In this document: positions 33,373 to 45,381 of the stretch, piece after piece
Layout: every line of letters begins with the position of its first letter
How positions within the stretch are numbered: position 1 is the first letter of the stretch
NCBI GenBank assembly: GCA_033961575.1
Contig: CM066729.1
Span: 97,839,001-97,903,000, forward strand
Length of the DNA stretch: 64,000 nucleotides
Direction of reading: 5' to 3'
Origin: Aselliscus stoliczkanus
Lineage: Eukaryota; Chordata; Mammalia; Chiroptera; Hipposideridae
Notes under the pieces: generated by a model
What the model was told of the DNA's origin: nothing
The model's database searches: none
Seen by the model: only the letters and a program-made list of their open reading frames with translations
Made by a program: the position numbers and the translations under genes

Positions 33373-35091
33373 GAATTCTTTTACCTTGTGCTATGTGGAG
33401 AGGACATAAAGACACATTTTTCAATAAGTGATGATGGGTTTTTACTTATCTATCACCCACATTTTCTAAGGTGAAAACCTTTTTAATCTACATAGTGTAC
33501 ATTTCTTTCTGGTTATAAAATACAGCAAATTAGTTTCACGGCTCATTTTTTGCAGAATGTATTTAATTGTTGACATCTTATTGTAAATAGCTGTGTCAGA
33601 TACAATCTTCTGATCTTAGTCGGTAGGACTGGTAAAATTTACACGGAATCAGATTGTAGGGACTTTACAGTTTAAAATCTTCTATTGCAATAATCCTATC
33701 AGATATTAGAATAAAGAGCAGTCCTAACTAAAGACAAATATGTCTTCACTTTTGAACTCCTTGTATCAGTTGAGTTTCTATAATTCATAGACCCTAAAAT
33801 TAATACGAAGCTTGGCTAGGTATTACAAGTTCTATTATACATATTGTATAGGGTTGTGTTGTGTTTTATACGTCACTGTTGAGTGCATTTATTTTCTTTT
33901 ATAGCAATTTTTTATCATTTGATTTTTCTAGCATGGGTACCAAATCCAGAAAAATCGGTCCCTACAGTATGTTACAGACTGTAAATACCAGTCGTCTGTA
34001 AAATGTTTTTTGAACTTACTAAAACCTGATTTATGTGATGCCAAGTTTATCTTACGTCTTGTGCTGGGGCAGCATGCACATCAAGGGGGAAAAAAAAAAG
34101 TCTTAAAAAAAAAGGGAGTGCTAGACAGCTAAATTCTGTGGGGTTAGTTAACTCTAGTAGCCAGTGCTGAATCCAAAGGGATGCTTTTGACTACGTTTTA
34201 TTGTTCTGTTTTATTTTCTTTTCTGAAATGGTCAAGGGGGCATGTGCTTGATCATGTGACCAAGAAAAGCGTCTGTGTTTCTAGTCCTCTAATTAGAGTA
34301 TCATGCACAGATGGTATTTAGCTTTTTTTAATGAATGAAAGCATGTGTTAATGATATTCATGAATTTTTATAAGATTAAAAAAAAGGTACTTTCATTTTG
34401 CTTATATTTGCTTAACCTCAAATATAGGTCAAACCATGGGTGGAAAGATATATGAAGTATATATAAATAGATGATGCCATTTTAACCAGCCATCTTGTAG
34501 GCATGATATATGTGTAGACACATACACACTCCTCCTCACACATGTGCCAATACAGATGAAGTATATGTCATTTAAAATTTGGTGGTAATTTTTTGAGACA
34601 ATGAGAATTTATCTCTTAAGTCTTTAATCCTGCCTGTAATTCTTTAATAATTTTTATTAAGTCCTAACTAACATAACAGGAGAAATTCAATACAACACTT
34701 GCTATTTGATGTAGTTTGAAATGTTTTTGGCAGAAGGATAACGGAGCCCAGTGAATTAAGGGAAGAATAAACAGCTACGAGGGCAAGACGATGAACAATT
34801 TCAAACAAGAGCAACAATCTTATGATACAAATACAGTGACTCATTTTTCGCCATGTTTAAAAGATAACTTTCACCATAAAAATATGGCCAACTATGAGCT
34901 ATAAAATTTTCTTTTGTAATTACAATATTTTTATCTTTTGTCATCAGCATACTGTGTAGGAAAGCAGGTATTTCTTTTACCTGGATGATAAAAGGCAAAA
35001 TTCAACTTTTGGTCTACAGAGCACCATGTGAATTTTCTGTTGAATTCCTTAAGCCTTTTTTAAATAAATTTTTGAATAGATAGATAGACAG
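33371..35091. other. Unassigned AT-rich DNA
   Basis: No gene or recognised repeat family; scattered A- and T-runs. Confidence 0.35.
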
Positions 35092-35101
35092 AAATATTGT
35101 C

Positions 35102-35236
35102 CTGCCAGCCGAGTGGCACGGTGGTTAAGCGCTGGCTTATGAAGCCAGCGGTCCCGGTTCGGGTCCCACATATGAGGGCCAGTGACACTGCCCTCAAAAC
35201 AAACGAACAAACAAACAAACAAATAAATAAATAAAT
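35102..35236 (+). mobile_element. Short tRNA-derived SINE
   Basis: A head with A-box-like tggcacggtgg, a cgctggctt/aagccagcg hairpin and B-box-like ggttcgggtcc, then an impure tail of caaacaaac and aaataaat units. The target duplication aaatattgtc (35092-35101 and 35237-35246) is exact. Confidence 0.93.
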
Positions 35237-35246
35237 AAATATTGTC

Positions 35247-36545
35247 TCTTCCTGTTCTATTTAGATTAAATAAGATACTGTTACTGTTTTATCATTAAGA
35301 ATGTAATTTGTCCATCTTATTTTGGCTGGTTATTTCCAAAGTAGTTTGAAGTACAGGTGTCCACTATGCAATAATCTAAAATTACTCATTTTACAGTTTA
35401 TTAGTATCTTCCGAAGTCCATGGCATTCAGACATTGGAGTTTTGCTGAGACTTGGGATTGACTCCTGAGCTGGAAAATGGATTTGGGAGTAAATCATTTA
35501 GATTGTGACTAGTCCTGGATTACTTAGCATTAAATATTGTTTGCTTCTTGGTGCTTTAAACAAGAACTTCCCTGAAATAATAACCTTTTCCATGGAGAAC
35601 AACGTCCCTGAATCAAAAGAAACCTTTAGGGAAAGTTAACGTAGTGGTGTGAGGCTATTCATAGGAAACACGCCATTCAGCAGGTGTGTGATTCTAGGGT
35701 CTGTCAGAAGCCAGAAGCTTGTACAAACGGAGACTGTATTCCCAGTTTGGAGATCCTCATTGAAATATATTTTTAATTTTGAATAGATGTAAATTTTTCA
35801 ATCTGGCACAAGATTTAAAAAATATTCAGATAATTTTATATAAATTTGGCCTACTTATATACCCTGTTTTCACCTTGTTTTTTGTTTTTGTTTTTTAATG
35901 TAGCGCATAGTAGAAGTTCCTTATTTTTAAAGATTGCATAATATTCTGTTGTATAAATGAAATGCAGGTAACTTTACCTTGTATTCAAAGACAGCTTTCA
36001 CCTCTGTTTAAATATATCGTTTAGGAATGGTCTGAGAGATATTGAAATTAAGAGTTTAGTTAGAAGTGAGGAAGAATGCTCATTTTACTTTAAACTATTT
36101 AAAATGTTAGATTTGAACTATTTTTTATAATATACCAGAATTATTTTTCTTAAACCCTTCATGAAACATTTGAATATGCATTTTATTTTTTCTTTTGCAA
36201 ATTTAGCCTAAATTCATGTGCTATTTAATTTTTTTCATTTAGATTTGTTTTAGTGATGTGCTCATGCTTTTTAAGAATTTCTTATCAGTGAATTCTTCAA
36301 ATGAATAGCACAGCTTTCACTGACTATGTTATTGTGTTGTCTTTACGAGTCTTTTTTCACATGGAAATTTTCGTTTTACATCAATAATTTGTGTTCTCAA
36401 AGATGTGTTTTTGTAGGTCTTAGAATTCTCCACAACAAACCCTTTCCTCTATTTTGTAAATATGAACTATACTTTAAAATGTATAGAATGTAACTATACT
36501 CCAAATAATCAAGACTAGTTTATAAAATGTCAAAACCACTGATGT
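35247..36545. other. Unassigned AT-rich DNA
   Basis: No gene or recognised repeat. Confidence 0.35.
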
Positions 36546-36555
36546 GTTTATCCTT

Positions 36556-36715
36556 TGCATTCATTCCTTTAGTACATTGTATTTAGTCCTACTATGGGAC
36601 AGACACTGTTGTAGGCCTTTGGATCCAGCATTGAACCACATGGATAAAAATCCTTGCACTCAAGGTGCTTACATCCTAGTGGAGGTACTGGAGTTGGCCT
36701 TGATGCCATTTAGGG
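36556..36715 (+). repeat. L2 fragment
   Basis: 'ctatgggacagacactgttg', 'aaaaatccttgcactcaagg' and 'gcttacatcctagtgg' follow the L2 consensus order closely. Confidence 0.65.
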
Positions 36716-36901
36716 GAATTAAGTGGACTCTGTAAAGTGATGCAGTCATACCGAGTGGATCCCAAATGACATTACTTACACTATAAAGTTTCTCAATAGT
36801 TCAAATAGAAAATAAAAAATATTATATTATTTAAAGTTACTTCTTTGATTCAGAATCTTCATATATCTGTTATTGTGTTTAGTTTGACAGAAAGTATTTT
36901 A

Positions 36902-37042
36902 GTTTGGGTTTTTTTTTTTGTTTTTTTGTTTTTTTGGTATTTTTTTTTGAGGGCAGTGTCAGCAGCCCTCATATGTGGGACCTGAACCGGGGCCACTGGC
37001 CTCCCAAGCCAGCTCTTAACCACCACGCCACTCAGCTGGCCC
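36902..37042 (-). mobile_element. Short tRNA-derived SINE
   Basis: T-rich tail (36902-36950) then 'gagggcagtgtcagcagccc' and the inverted head, ending ccactcagctggccc. The 17-bp target duplication tgacagaaagtatttta (36885-36901 and 37043-37059) is exact. Confidence 0.94.
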
Positions 37043-37059
37043 TGACAGAAAGTATTTTA

Positions 37060-38909
37060 AATGTAACACAGCAGAGTTTTCATAGTACATGTAACTTAAC
37101 ATTACACTCTTAGTAGGTCCTTTACCATGTTTTCCATAATTATCTTGAATGGAGGTAATCAGACATTTGTATTAGTGATTGACTTTCTCAGAGTATTGTG
37201 ACTTTCTATTCATTCTAAGTGTAGAATTGTCATGTATTTTTTAATACATGGTCTTGATTTTTTCTACATTGGATCAAATGAGCTTATGATTATAACAGTC
37301 ATGGATTGTGTAAGTTTGAATACATTATTTGTGCAATACAAGTATTTGGAAGCCAAATGCTGGTTTCTTTAGTGCCATTATTATGACTCTATAGGCATAA
37401 TAGAGAATATACATATTTATCTGAACTTATCAATATACTGTAACAATCTGAATAAATATAGCAAAACCTGTAATAAAATCAGGTAACTTGGACCTTCTAA
37501 GAATTTAACATATAATTATGGCTTAGCTGATACAAGTTCTTAAGCTTTTATTTCTTTTAACTAGATTCATGTTTGATGCCTTGGACTATTATTTTATGTG
37601 TGATTACACTCTATAGACCTCTTTTGAATGATATAAAATGTATCTTTATTATTGAAAACTTTACATATATTACTATTTAACTTATTAGATGACACTTTTC
37701 AAAAAATGGAAGTAGAGAGTTTTGCTCTCAAGAAATAAAATCTCTCATCCTTGGAATTCAGTTATCATTTATTGAATGCTCGATTTTGGCTAACCTTTCC
37801 TTTTCATTCTGGCACTTTGTGCTATCTCGTCATTTTACTGTACTTAAAATGTGAGTAAGTCTTGTATGCAATACTGAATATTTTATTGGTAAATCTTCAT
37901 TAACTGTGTTCTGGTCTATACTTAGTATGTTAATATAGTGTTCTTTTGGTAAATGGTGATTAATTTCTGGTAACAAACTCTGTCACTAAAGAAGAGTTTA
38001 AATTGCAAAGATTATATATGTGAAGCATTTATTAATAGCTGCTCTCCTGTGAGTTGAGTTCTTAACATTTGACAGGTAAGGGCTTGATGTTTTTCACTTT
38101 GATTCCCCTTTTAATCTCCATGTGGGACAGATTTTCACAATTCTCTCTGTAACATTTTGTCTTCCTAAAACTAAATTGTCTGAATGTTCTGATGTTTGGA
38201 GACTGCCAGAATAGTTGGCCTGGATTCTGATAGTCTCACAATTGGTAACATATATACTGCCTTCTTTATTCTCTTTTGGGCTGTAGACATTTTCCAGATA
38301 TTTCCATAAGGTATTTAGAGTGCATACATTTTGATTTTTTTTTTCTATCCTAGCTTTATTGTTAGTAACCAGTGAAAGCAAGTCACTTTAGCTATTGTTT
38401 GTTTCTTTTAAATTTATCATTATATGCATTATTTATATGACTTTATAATCCTAGTTCCCTTGAGGTTTCTTTCTTCACTTTATTTAAATTGTGTTTACCT
38501 TGCTTTTGCTTTCACGTTTACTTATTTTCCATCCCAGTATTGTATGTAAAAATATCATATCATTTGTTATCTATCACATTTTGCTGATCTACTTACCAAT
38601 CCAGAAAACCTGGAAGGTGGTATTACTTGTTTACAGTAAACCTAGTAATGATTGCTTGTGATTACTATCTTCTCTTTCTAATCATTCCTAATCCCTTATT
38701 ATTTAAATGAATCACTTTGTAAGAACTCTGAAATTCCTGCCCAGATCAGTTGTCTACTGATTGAAGACTCAACTTACTTTGTTTTTAAAACTTTGAAATG
38801 AAATTTTCATTTCCAAGATTTGTCATTTTCTCGTTTTCCTATGACTTTTCTGATGGTTTATGATACTTTGTTATAGCACTTAAATGCAGTTCTACAGAGC
38901 TCATACATT
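37060..38909. other. Unassigned AT-rich DNA
   Basis: No gene. The open frame 38381-38094 (minus) has no recognisable domain. Confidence 0.35.
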
Positions 38910-38924
38910 TTAAATTCCTATTTT

Positions 38925-39058
38925 TATTTTTTATTTTTATTTTATTTTATTTTTTATTTTTTTGAGGGCAGTGTCACTGGCCCTCATGTGTAGGACCCGA
39001 ACCAAGGCCGCTGGCTTCCCAAGCCATCGCTTAACCACCGCGCCACTTGGCCGGCCCA
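38925..39058 (-). mobile_element. Short tRNA-derived SINE
   Basis: A (TTTTA)n tail then the inverted head. Target duplication ttaaattcctatttt (38910-38924 and 39059-39073) is exact. Confidence 0.94.
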
Positions 39059-39377
39059 TTAAATTCCTATTTTCAAAGTATATATTGAATGTTTAAACAG
39101 TTATTAAAGTCAATCATTTTTTTCTAAAGTAAGACAATTTCATTCTGAAGTAAAGAAAATGGATGTGGAATTATTTGTTTGGATCTAAAGTAAATTCCAG
39201 TAAGATAGACGTATTTAGTTCGAGGTAACTATTCTTAAAGTAACAATAGGTCATGTTAAAGTAACAATAATTTGAGATAGCATTCTAGGTTTTGTTCTTT
39301 CTTTTTTTAAATTCTAGCTGAAATATTTATCATATAAAAAAATCACAGTGGTTGATGCTAATAGTAAAATTAATTAC

Positions 39378-39415
39378 AATTAAACTAGCAAACTAATTAC
39401 TTTGCTAGTTTAATT
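39378..39415. repeat. Perfect 15-bp inverted repeat
   Basis: Arms 39378-39392 and 39401-39415 are exact complements (aattaaactagcaaa), with loop ctaattac. No role is evident. Confidence 0.85.
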
Positions 39416-39696
39416 TCTTATATTATGCAACTCTCTATCTCAATTTTTCCTAACTAAATGTTTTTGAGCTTTATCATATAATTAGTAATAAAGTAAAAAT
39501 TAACTATAAAATACTGGATACTAGAAAATATGGCATGGGTTTTTCAAAGATTTCTCTGCCCCATACTCTTAGCCTCTATAATATTAGTTAATACCTTATA
39601 TCAGAACTGTATATAATATATTATTATGATACAGATATTATTATGTGTGTAACACGAGCATTTGCAAGCCAAATGCCAGTTTCCTTATTGCATATG

Positions 39697-39697
<1 letters not shown>

Positions 39698-39727
<30 letters not shown>
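39698..39727. repeat. (AT)n microsatellite
   Basis: About 15 AT units ending exactly where the mariner begins. Mariners insert at TA, so this run may be the target. Confidence 0.9.
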
Positions 39728-39732
<5 letters not shown>

Positions 39733-39862
39733 AAAGTCATGATGTATTTTGTCATGATGTTTTTCAAAGGTCATTTATTTATATAAAGAACAAAGATCAA
39801 TCGATACATTGCCCATTTTGTTCGATAACCTTTTGCCATCTTTGAGTGAGCTTCATAATTCC

Positions 39863-40920
39863 TCATTTATAGAAGGACCTATCTTTATTTGCGAAAAATT
39901 GAACAAGGTGCTGATTTACAACCTCGTCTGAATTGAACGTTATACCATGCAAGGAGTTTTGAAGAGACTGAGACAAGTGGAAGTCTGATGGCACAATGTC
40001 AGGTGAGTACGGTGGGTGTGGCAACACATCCCATCCAAGCTCCAGTAATTTTTTTTTTTTTTTTTTTGAGGGCATTGTCACTGGCCCTCATGTGGGACCC
40101 CAACCTGGGCCGCTGGCTTCCCAAGCCAGCGCTTAACCACTGTGCCACTTGGCCGGCCCAAGCTCCAGTAATTTTTGACGAGTGATCAAATTTGTGTGTA
40201 GTCTTGCATTGTTGTGATGATACACAACTTCTTTACAATTAACGAGCTCCGTACGTTTCTAGATGATGGATTCATTCAAACTGTCCAGTTGCTGACAGTA
40301 CACATTCGCATTGATTGTTTGGTTCCTTGGTAGGAGCTCTGAAAACACGACACCTTTAAAACTCCACAACACTGAGAGCATAACCTTCCTCTGATGAATG
40401 TCTGCTTGCATGTTGTTTGAGGTGAATATCACGTGGGGACCAAGAAAGATCGTGCGCCACATTGTTGTAAAGAATCCACTTTCATCACCAGTTATCAGTC
40501 GCTTCCAAAAAGGATTGTTTTCCTCATGTTTAATGAGCATATTGCAGATGTTTATACTCGCCGTCAAATGAGCTTCTTTGAGTTCTTGTGGAACCCAAAT
40601 ATCGAGCTTGCTTACGTATCCCAGCTTCTTCAGGTGGTCCTGAACACTTGAATGATGGATGTTCAATGTTTCTGCAATCTCTCGTGTTGTGTAACGTGGG
40701 TTTGACTCGATCAATGCCTTTATTTTGTCATCATCAACCTCAGTGGGCCTCCCTGACCAAGGAGCGTTGTTGAGATCAAAATCTCCAGCACGGAATTTCG
40801 TGAACCATTGTTGGCACTGATGTTCTTATAGAGCATTGACACTGTAAACTTTATGCAACTTTTCACAAGCTTGACATGCGTTCTTCCTATTATGGAAGTA
40901 AAACAGTAAAATATGGCAAA
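39863..40920 (-). pseudogene. Mariner 1 transposase, broken
   Basis: A DD34D-type transposase remnant. The 40714-40259 frame begins in the helix-turn-helix region (TTREIAETLNIHHSSVQDHL, then LKKLGYV) and reaches the first catalytic Asp in an ITGDES motif. The C-terminal part at 40081-39863 shows HPPYSPDIVPSDFHL, holding the third catalytic Asp. A SINE splits the two parts. N-terminal sequence continues upstream to about 40920 with a stop. The second Asp motif is not found intact. It is inactive. Confidence 0.85.
40054..40159 (-). mobile_element. Short SINE inside mariner 1
   Basis: A T-run followed by the inverted short-form head. The 17-bp target duplication aagctccagtaattttt (40037-40053 and 40160-40176) is exact and lies in mariner sequence. 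Confidence 0.95.
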
Positions 40921-41129
40921 AATGCACAGATTGTTCTTCTATCTTCAACGTATTCTAAAATCTCCGAAACTCAAGCAAATTGCTCAATTTTTTTTAAGAA
41001 TGAAGCTAGAACTGTCAAGTGTCAAATGACAGAGCAATAACATAGATGCAAATGACTCTAGTACTTCCAAAAATGAACTAGTGCCATCTGTCACAGACAT
41101 GCGTCATGACTTTTCTGACAACCGAAAAT

Positions 41130-41152
41130 ACACACACACACACACACACACT
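41130..41152. repeat. (AC)n microsatellite
   Basis: About 11 AC units just right of mariner 1. With the AT run on its left, it may be half of one compound microsatellite split by the transposon. Confidence 0.85.
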
Positions 41153-41159
41153 GAAACCT

Positions 41160-41380
41160 TGAATTGTGAGTAACATGGTTTGCAAGTGTTCCTCAAGATG
41201 AGCAAACATTGCTAATACATTTTAACTTGGTAAATGAGCGATGTCTTGCAATATGAGTAGTTTGTTTCCCGAATTAATTATGCTTGCAAACCAAGTACAT
41301 TTTAACTTTGTAAACGAACGATGTCTTGCAATATGAGTCATTTACTTCCGGAAAGAAGTATGCTCGCAAACCAAAGTATT
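41160..41380. repeat. Tandem duplication, about 80-bp unit
   Basis: Two head-to-tail copies of a segment (41218-41297 and 41298 to about 41379) share 'cattttaact', 'cgatgtcttgcaatatgagt' and 'gcaaaccaa'. The preceding 41165-41217 looks like a partial third copy ('ggtttgcaagtgttcc'). It may belong to a dispersed mammalian repeat I cannot name. Confidence 0.7.
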
Positions 41381-41895
41381 ACTGTGTGTGTGTGTTGTGT
41401 GTGTATGCAAATTATGAAGTAAAGTTTTTGACATAATATTTTAATTTTAAGCTGCTTTAAAAAAGTTTTAAAGGTTTATGAATTTACCTACCTAATCATC
41501 TTTCACTTCCGAGTTTTATACATATAAAATTATAGTGTATTAATGACAAGAAACAGGTGTATTTTATAAGCAATGGATCATTAAACATTTTTAGTGCCTA
41601 CTATGTGCTAGATAATTGTCCAGTATAAATTTATACGAAATTAATTTTTTGTAAAATTGTTACAAATTGATACAGTGATTGTATATATTTTCAGACCAAA
41701 TCTGACAATATTTTAACATGTTTCCTTTAGAGCATTCCTTCAAAAACTTAGATTACCCTTATTGCTAGTACTGTAAAGTTAGTAATGGAAGTGATAGAAA
41801 ATATTTTTAGAGAATATTCTCACTCTACATTTCCAAAGGGGAATGTGGTACATTGGATATGAGTTACAGAGATAGACAAATTGGACTTGATACAA
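41381..41895. other. Unassigned AT-rich DNA
   Basis: No gene or recognised repeat. Confidence 0.35.
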
Positions 41896-42050
41896 ACTAT
41901 AGTGCCTTAGATAAGTTATTTGATTTCCAAAGGCTTAGTTTCCTCATCTGCAGAACTGAACTAAAAAATATGTGTATTAGTTACAGTGTTGATGTATAAA
42001 TTCAGTGACATAATTGAGATTTAAAATATCCAGCATAAGCCATGGCCCAT
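41896..42050 (+). repeat. MIR fragment
   Basis: 'aggcttagtttcctcatctg' and the following segment match the MIR core-to-tail order in reverse sense. The copy is diverged. Confidence 0.6.
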
Positions 42051-44609
42051 AGATGTCCCCTGAAAACAAACAGATGAACGCAGGAAAATATTATTTATTA
42101 ACACCTCATCTTTTCTCTCTAATTCTCTCTCAGGAATATACATGATAGTAAGTTTAGATATTTGAAGAAATATCCCTTTAGTTTACCTTTCTAGTGGACC
42201 TTTTCCATGATTCAAATATTAGAAATATCTACTGTGTAGGAATATTTTCAAAATTGCTATCCTATTTTTAATTTACTTATATGTAAGAAGAAAGTTCCTT
42301 AGTCCCAAGCATGTGACAAGTAATAAAACACTTGCGTAGACTATCACTCTGGGAAAAAATTGGAATTCATGTCTTTGATGTTGTTTCAGCTAGGGTTTCA
42401 ATTCATGGACAGGAGTCTGTGGAGAATCCAGAAGTAAGATCTAACGGTTTAGCCAGCTCATCTATTTTCCTTTGGAGGGAAGAGATAGGGCAAAATTGGA
42501 TATCTCCAGAGGGAGATCTAAGTACAGTAGCACAATAAATCCCCTTTCGACTGACAGAGCTACCTGAGTTTCTTCGGAGAGCTAAAGGAGTGGGGTAGGG
42601 GAGGAAATAGAGAGGGGCTGACTGATTTAGGAACTGAAACATGGCCTTTTGATAGATAAGGGAGAGTTTTCAATATTTCCTCTTAGACTGTTTGGGGGAG
42701 GGAAAGTATTTGAAGTAAATATAGTAGGATATTAGTATTCTTAATATTTAGTCCATAAAATAAAGAAAGGAAAGTGCATTATCAGATCAGTCTTATCCAA
42801 TCCAGGCTTTTTCCAGCTGTTCATCAAAAAAGGATCCATTTCTCCTGAGTTGGGAAATATAAACCTTTACAATGTTATTTTTCCTAATTTTAAAATGAAT
42901 TCTAAATTAAAATTTGTAGATCTTAGAATGACACATTCTCTCCAAGCTTTCCTCAATTCTTCTCATTTTTAATATTTCTAATGGAAGGTTTTCTTAAGTG
43001 AAAAACAGTATTTGTGGAATTACCAATATCGTGGTCCCTTTGGAACTCTTGTATTTGGGCTATTGAATTAAATAAGACTTTTGGAAGGACAAATGCTTCG
43101 ATTGTTTGGGGAGCTTACTGATAATTCATGTGTTACAACTAGCCTGCTTTAAAATATCCAGACACTCTCCCACTTCCACCCCTAAATGTATTTAATTTTG
43201 GATTTCTAACTAAGCAGAATTTGTCTTTCAGGGTTTTTGTTTAATATAATGTTGGGGTCTCAAAGGCAGTTACTGATTGTTAGGAAAGAAAATAATCCTT
43301 CTCAACTGTCAAACATCAAACGGAAGGTCATAAACCTTATAACAATAAAAGAATTTTCTTTTGTCCTTTTGCACTCCTCTAGGATTCCAGAATAGATTCA
43401 GATTGCAGCAGAGGAAGTTGAAACAAGAGCAGAGCTGGAAAATCCAGACAAGATTTATCAAACCAGACATTGTGCCTTCCCCCAAATTCAGCATAGCTTG
43501 GAGTCATTTCCTTATCAAAGCACACAGACGGTTCTGGGAAGGTTGTCTCTGTCTCCCTGGAGTGGTTCTACTTACTGTAACATCAGTCAGGTTTGGTGGG
43601 GGGTTGGTCAGGACAAGGATTCATCGAAAATACTATGCATTAAAAGTCAGAAAATTCCCTAGGCTAGAGTATATGTAGTCACAAGTCTCAGAAAATAATG
43701 AAATGTTAGGCAACTTATGCTCACATCTTATAAAATAGTTGCAATAAAATATGGTCCAGAGAGACCTAGACTCAATCTTAAGTCTCATTTTGTTGATAAC
43801 ATAACAAGTGACAAAGAAAAGCTCTTGTGTCTAAAATTGATGGGTCATGAATTTAAAGCAAAAAGAGACCGTTTTCTTTTATTCTTACTGTTTTTCATAC
43901 AGTTCACCATCAGGAGTATGATATTATGGTGACAGATGGATTCATTCCACTTTCAGGTAGATAGATACAGAAATTCTTAAGTAATTCTCTTTCAGACTCA
44001 AATTTTTAAGTAGTCAGTTACTTTTTTTAAACCAAAAACCTAGTTCTACAAATCCCTTTTTTTTTTTTGCTGTAAAAGCTCATAACACAAAGAATGCATT
44101 TTTCTAGTACTTAGCTGTATGAAAGAACAGTGGAATCAAAAATTAATTGCTTTCCTTTCACACATTATAAAATAAAATTAGAAAAAATAAGGTTCACTAA
44201 TACAAAGTAGGAAAATAGTGCAAAAGTAGTGACTTAAAATAGATGCATAGGGAAATATATGTAACTGTCAAAATAAGTAATACTGTGAATGAAAAAAAAA
44301 TTATACTTTAGTGAAATCAAATGATGCCATTTGAAACTACAGCTAAAAAGACAAAAGGATTTTTTCCTCAAAACAAATTTAATAAATTATAAGAAAAGAT
44401 GAAAATCTAAATCTCAATAATTTTTAAATTATATCATAAGAATGAAACTAACTCGCATGAAAACACAAACCTTCCTAATCATTAACACTCAGGGGTTTGG
44501 AATCAAATCTAATGTCACAAAAGTAAACCAGACTTCATGCCTCTGACTGCCACATACTGTTCTTGTCTCCCTCTCCAAATATTCATATTCATATGGGCAT
44601 TAGTCTGTT
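42051..44609. other. Unassigned non-coding DNA
   Basis: No gene. Open frames at 42332-42642 and 43361-43678 lack domains and splice or codon context; none is supported. Confidence 0.35.
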
Positions 44610-44794
44610 TACTGTATTTTGCTGCATATAATGCACTCTTGTGTATAATGCACTCTTGTGTATAATGCACTCCCTTGTGTAATGTGCACCTACGTTTTTT
44701 GCCCAAACTTTCAGGGCAAAAAAATCTTTTATTTTAATTTTTTAATTCAAATTTTTACTTGTTTGCATTTAATATTATATAGGAATTTTAGCAT

Positions 44795-44800
<6 letters not shown>

Positions 44801-44825
<25 letters not shown>

Positions 44826-45381
44826 TTTTATTTATTTATTTATTTATTTTTAAAGATTTTTTTATTGGGGAATTGGCGGAGGGGAACAGCGTTGGGGAAT
44901 CGGGGAAGGGGAACAGACAAGTTGCTGTCTTTTTGTTCTTCAGTTTAGTTGCGAAGGATATTGCTTCACTGTTGGTATCGTCATTGCGCTCTTCCCGGAT
45001 GAGGCAGATCGGTCGCTGGCCTCTGGATGTCGCTCACCGCGGCTATTGGCAGCTCACGCTTGGCTGCCAGCCACTCACGCTGGCTGCGGGCCACTCACTG
45101 TAGCCTATGGCAGCCCACTGCAGCAGGGGCTGCAGCCCACACCATCACCGGGGCTCACACAGCCCAGCTCCAGGTGGAGCTGTTGTTAGCTGTAGAGGGC
45201 AGTGTCACTGGCCCTCATGTGGGATCCGAACCGGGGCCGCTGGCATCCCAAAACCAGCACTTAACCAATGCGCCACTCGGCCGGCCCTATTTATTTATTT
45301 ATTTATTTATTTATTTTGAGGGCAGTGTCACTGGCCCTCATATGTGGGACCCGAACCAGGGCTGCTGGCATCCCAAGCCAG
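44801..45381 (-). mobile_element. 5'-truncated short SINE with (TTTA)n tail, host of a nested SINE
   Basis: Target duplication tagcatttattt at 44789-44800 and 45382-45393. The tRNA head starts at 'gagggcagtgtcactggccc' (45317) but stops at 'aagccag', so about 35 bases of its 5' end are missing. Its (TTTA)n tail is split by the long SINE at 44849-45287. Confidence 0.8.
44849..45287 (-). mobile_element. Long SINE, young subfamily (copy B)
   Basis: Complete copy set in a (TTTA)n tract, so the target duplication is masked. It shares all the diagnostic changes of copy A at 23790-24255 and is about 98% identical to it by eye. Confidence 0.92.

Larger units (their letters stand above)
39728..41118. 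mobile_element. Full-length mariner transposon 1 (transposase on minus strand)
   Basis: The terminal inverted repeats are exact over 15 bases: tcagaaaagtcatga at 39728-39742 and its complement at 41104-41118, with weaker pairing further in. Without the SINE at 40054-40159 and its duplicated target, the element is about 1.27 kb, the usual mariner size. The left flank is a TA run; the right flank has decayed to CA. Confidence 0.9.
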
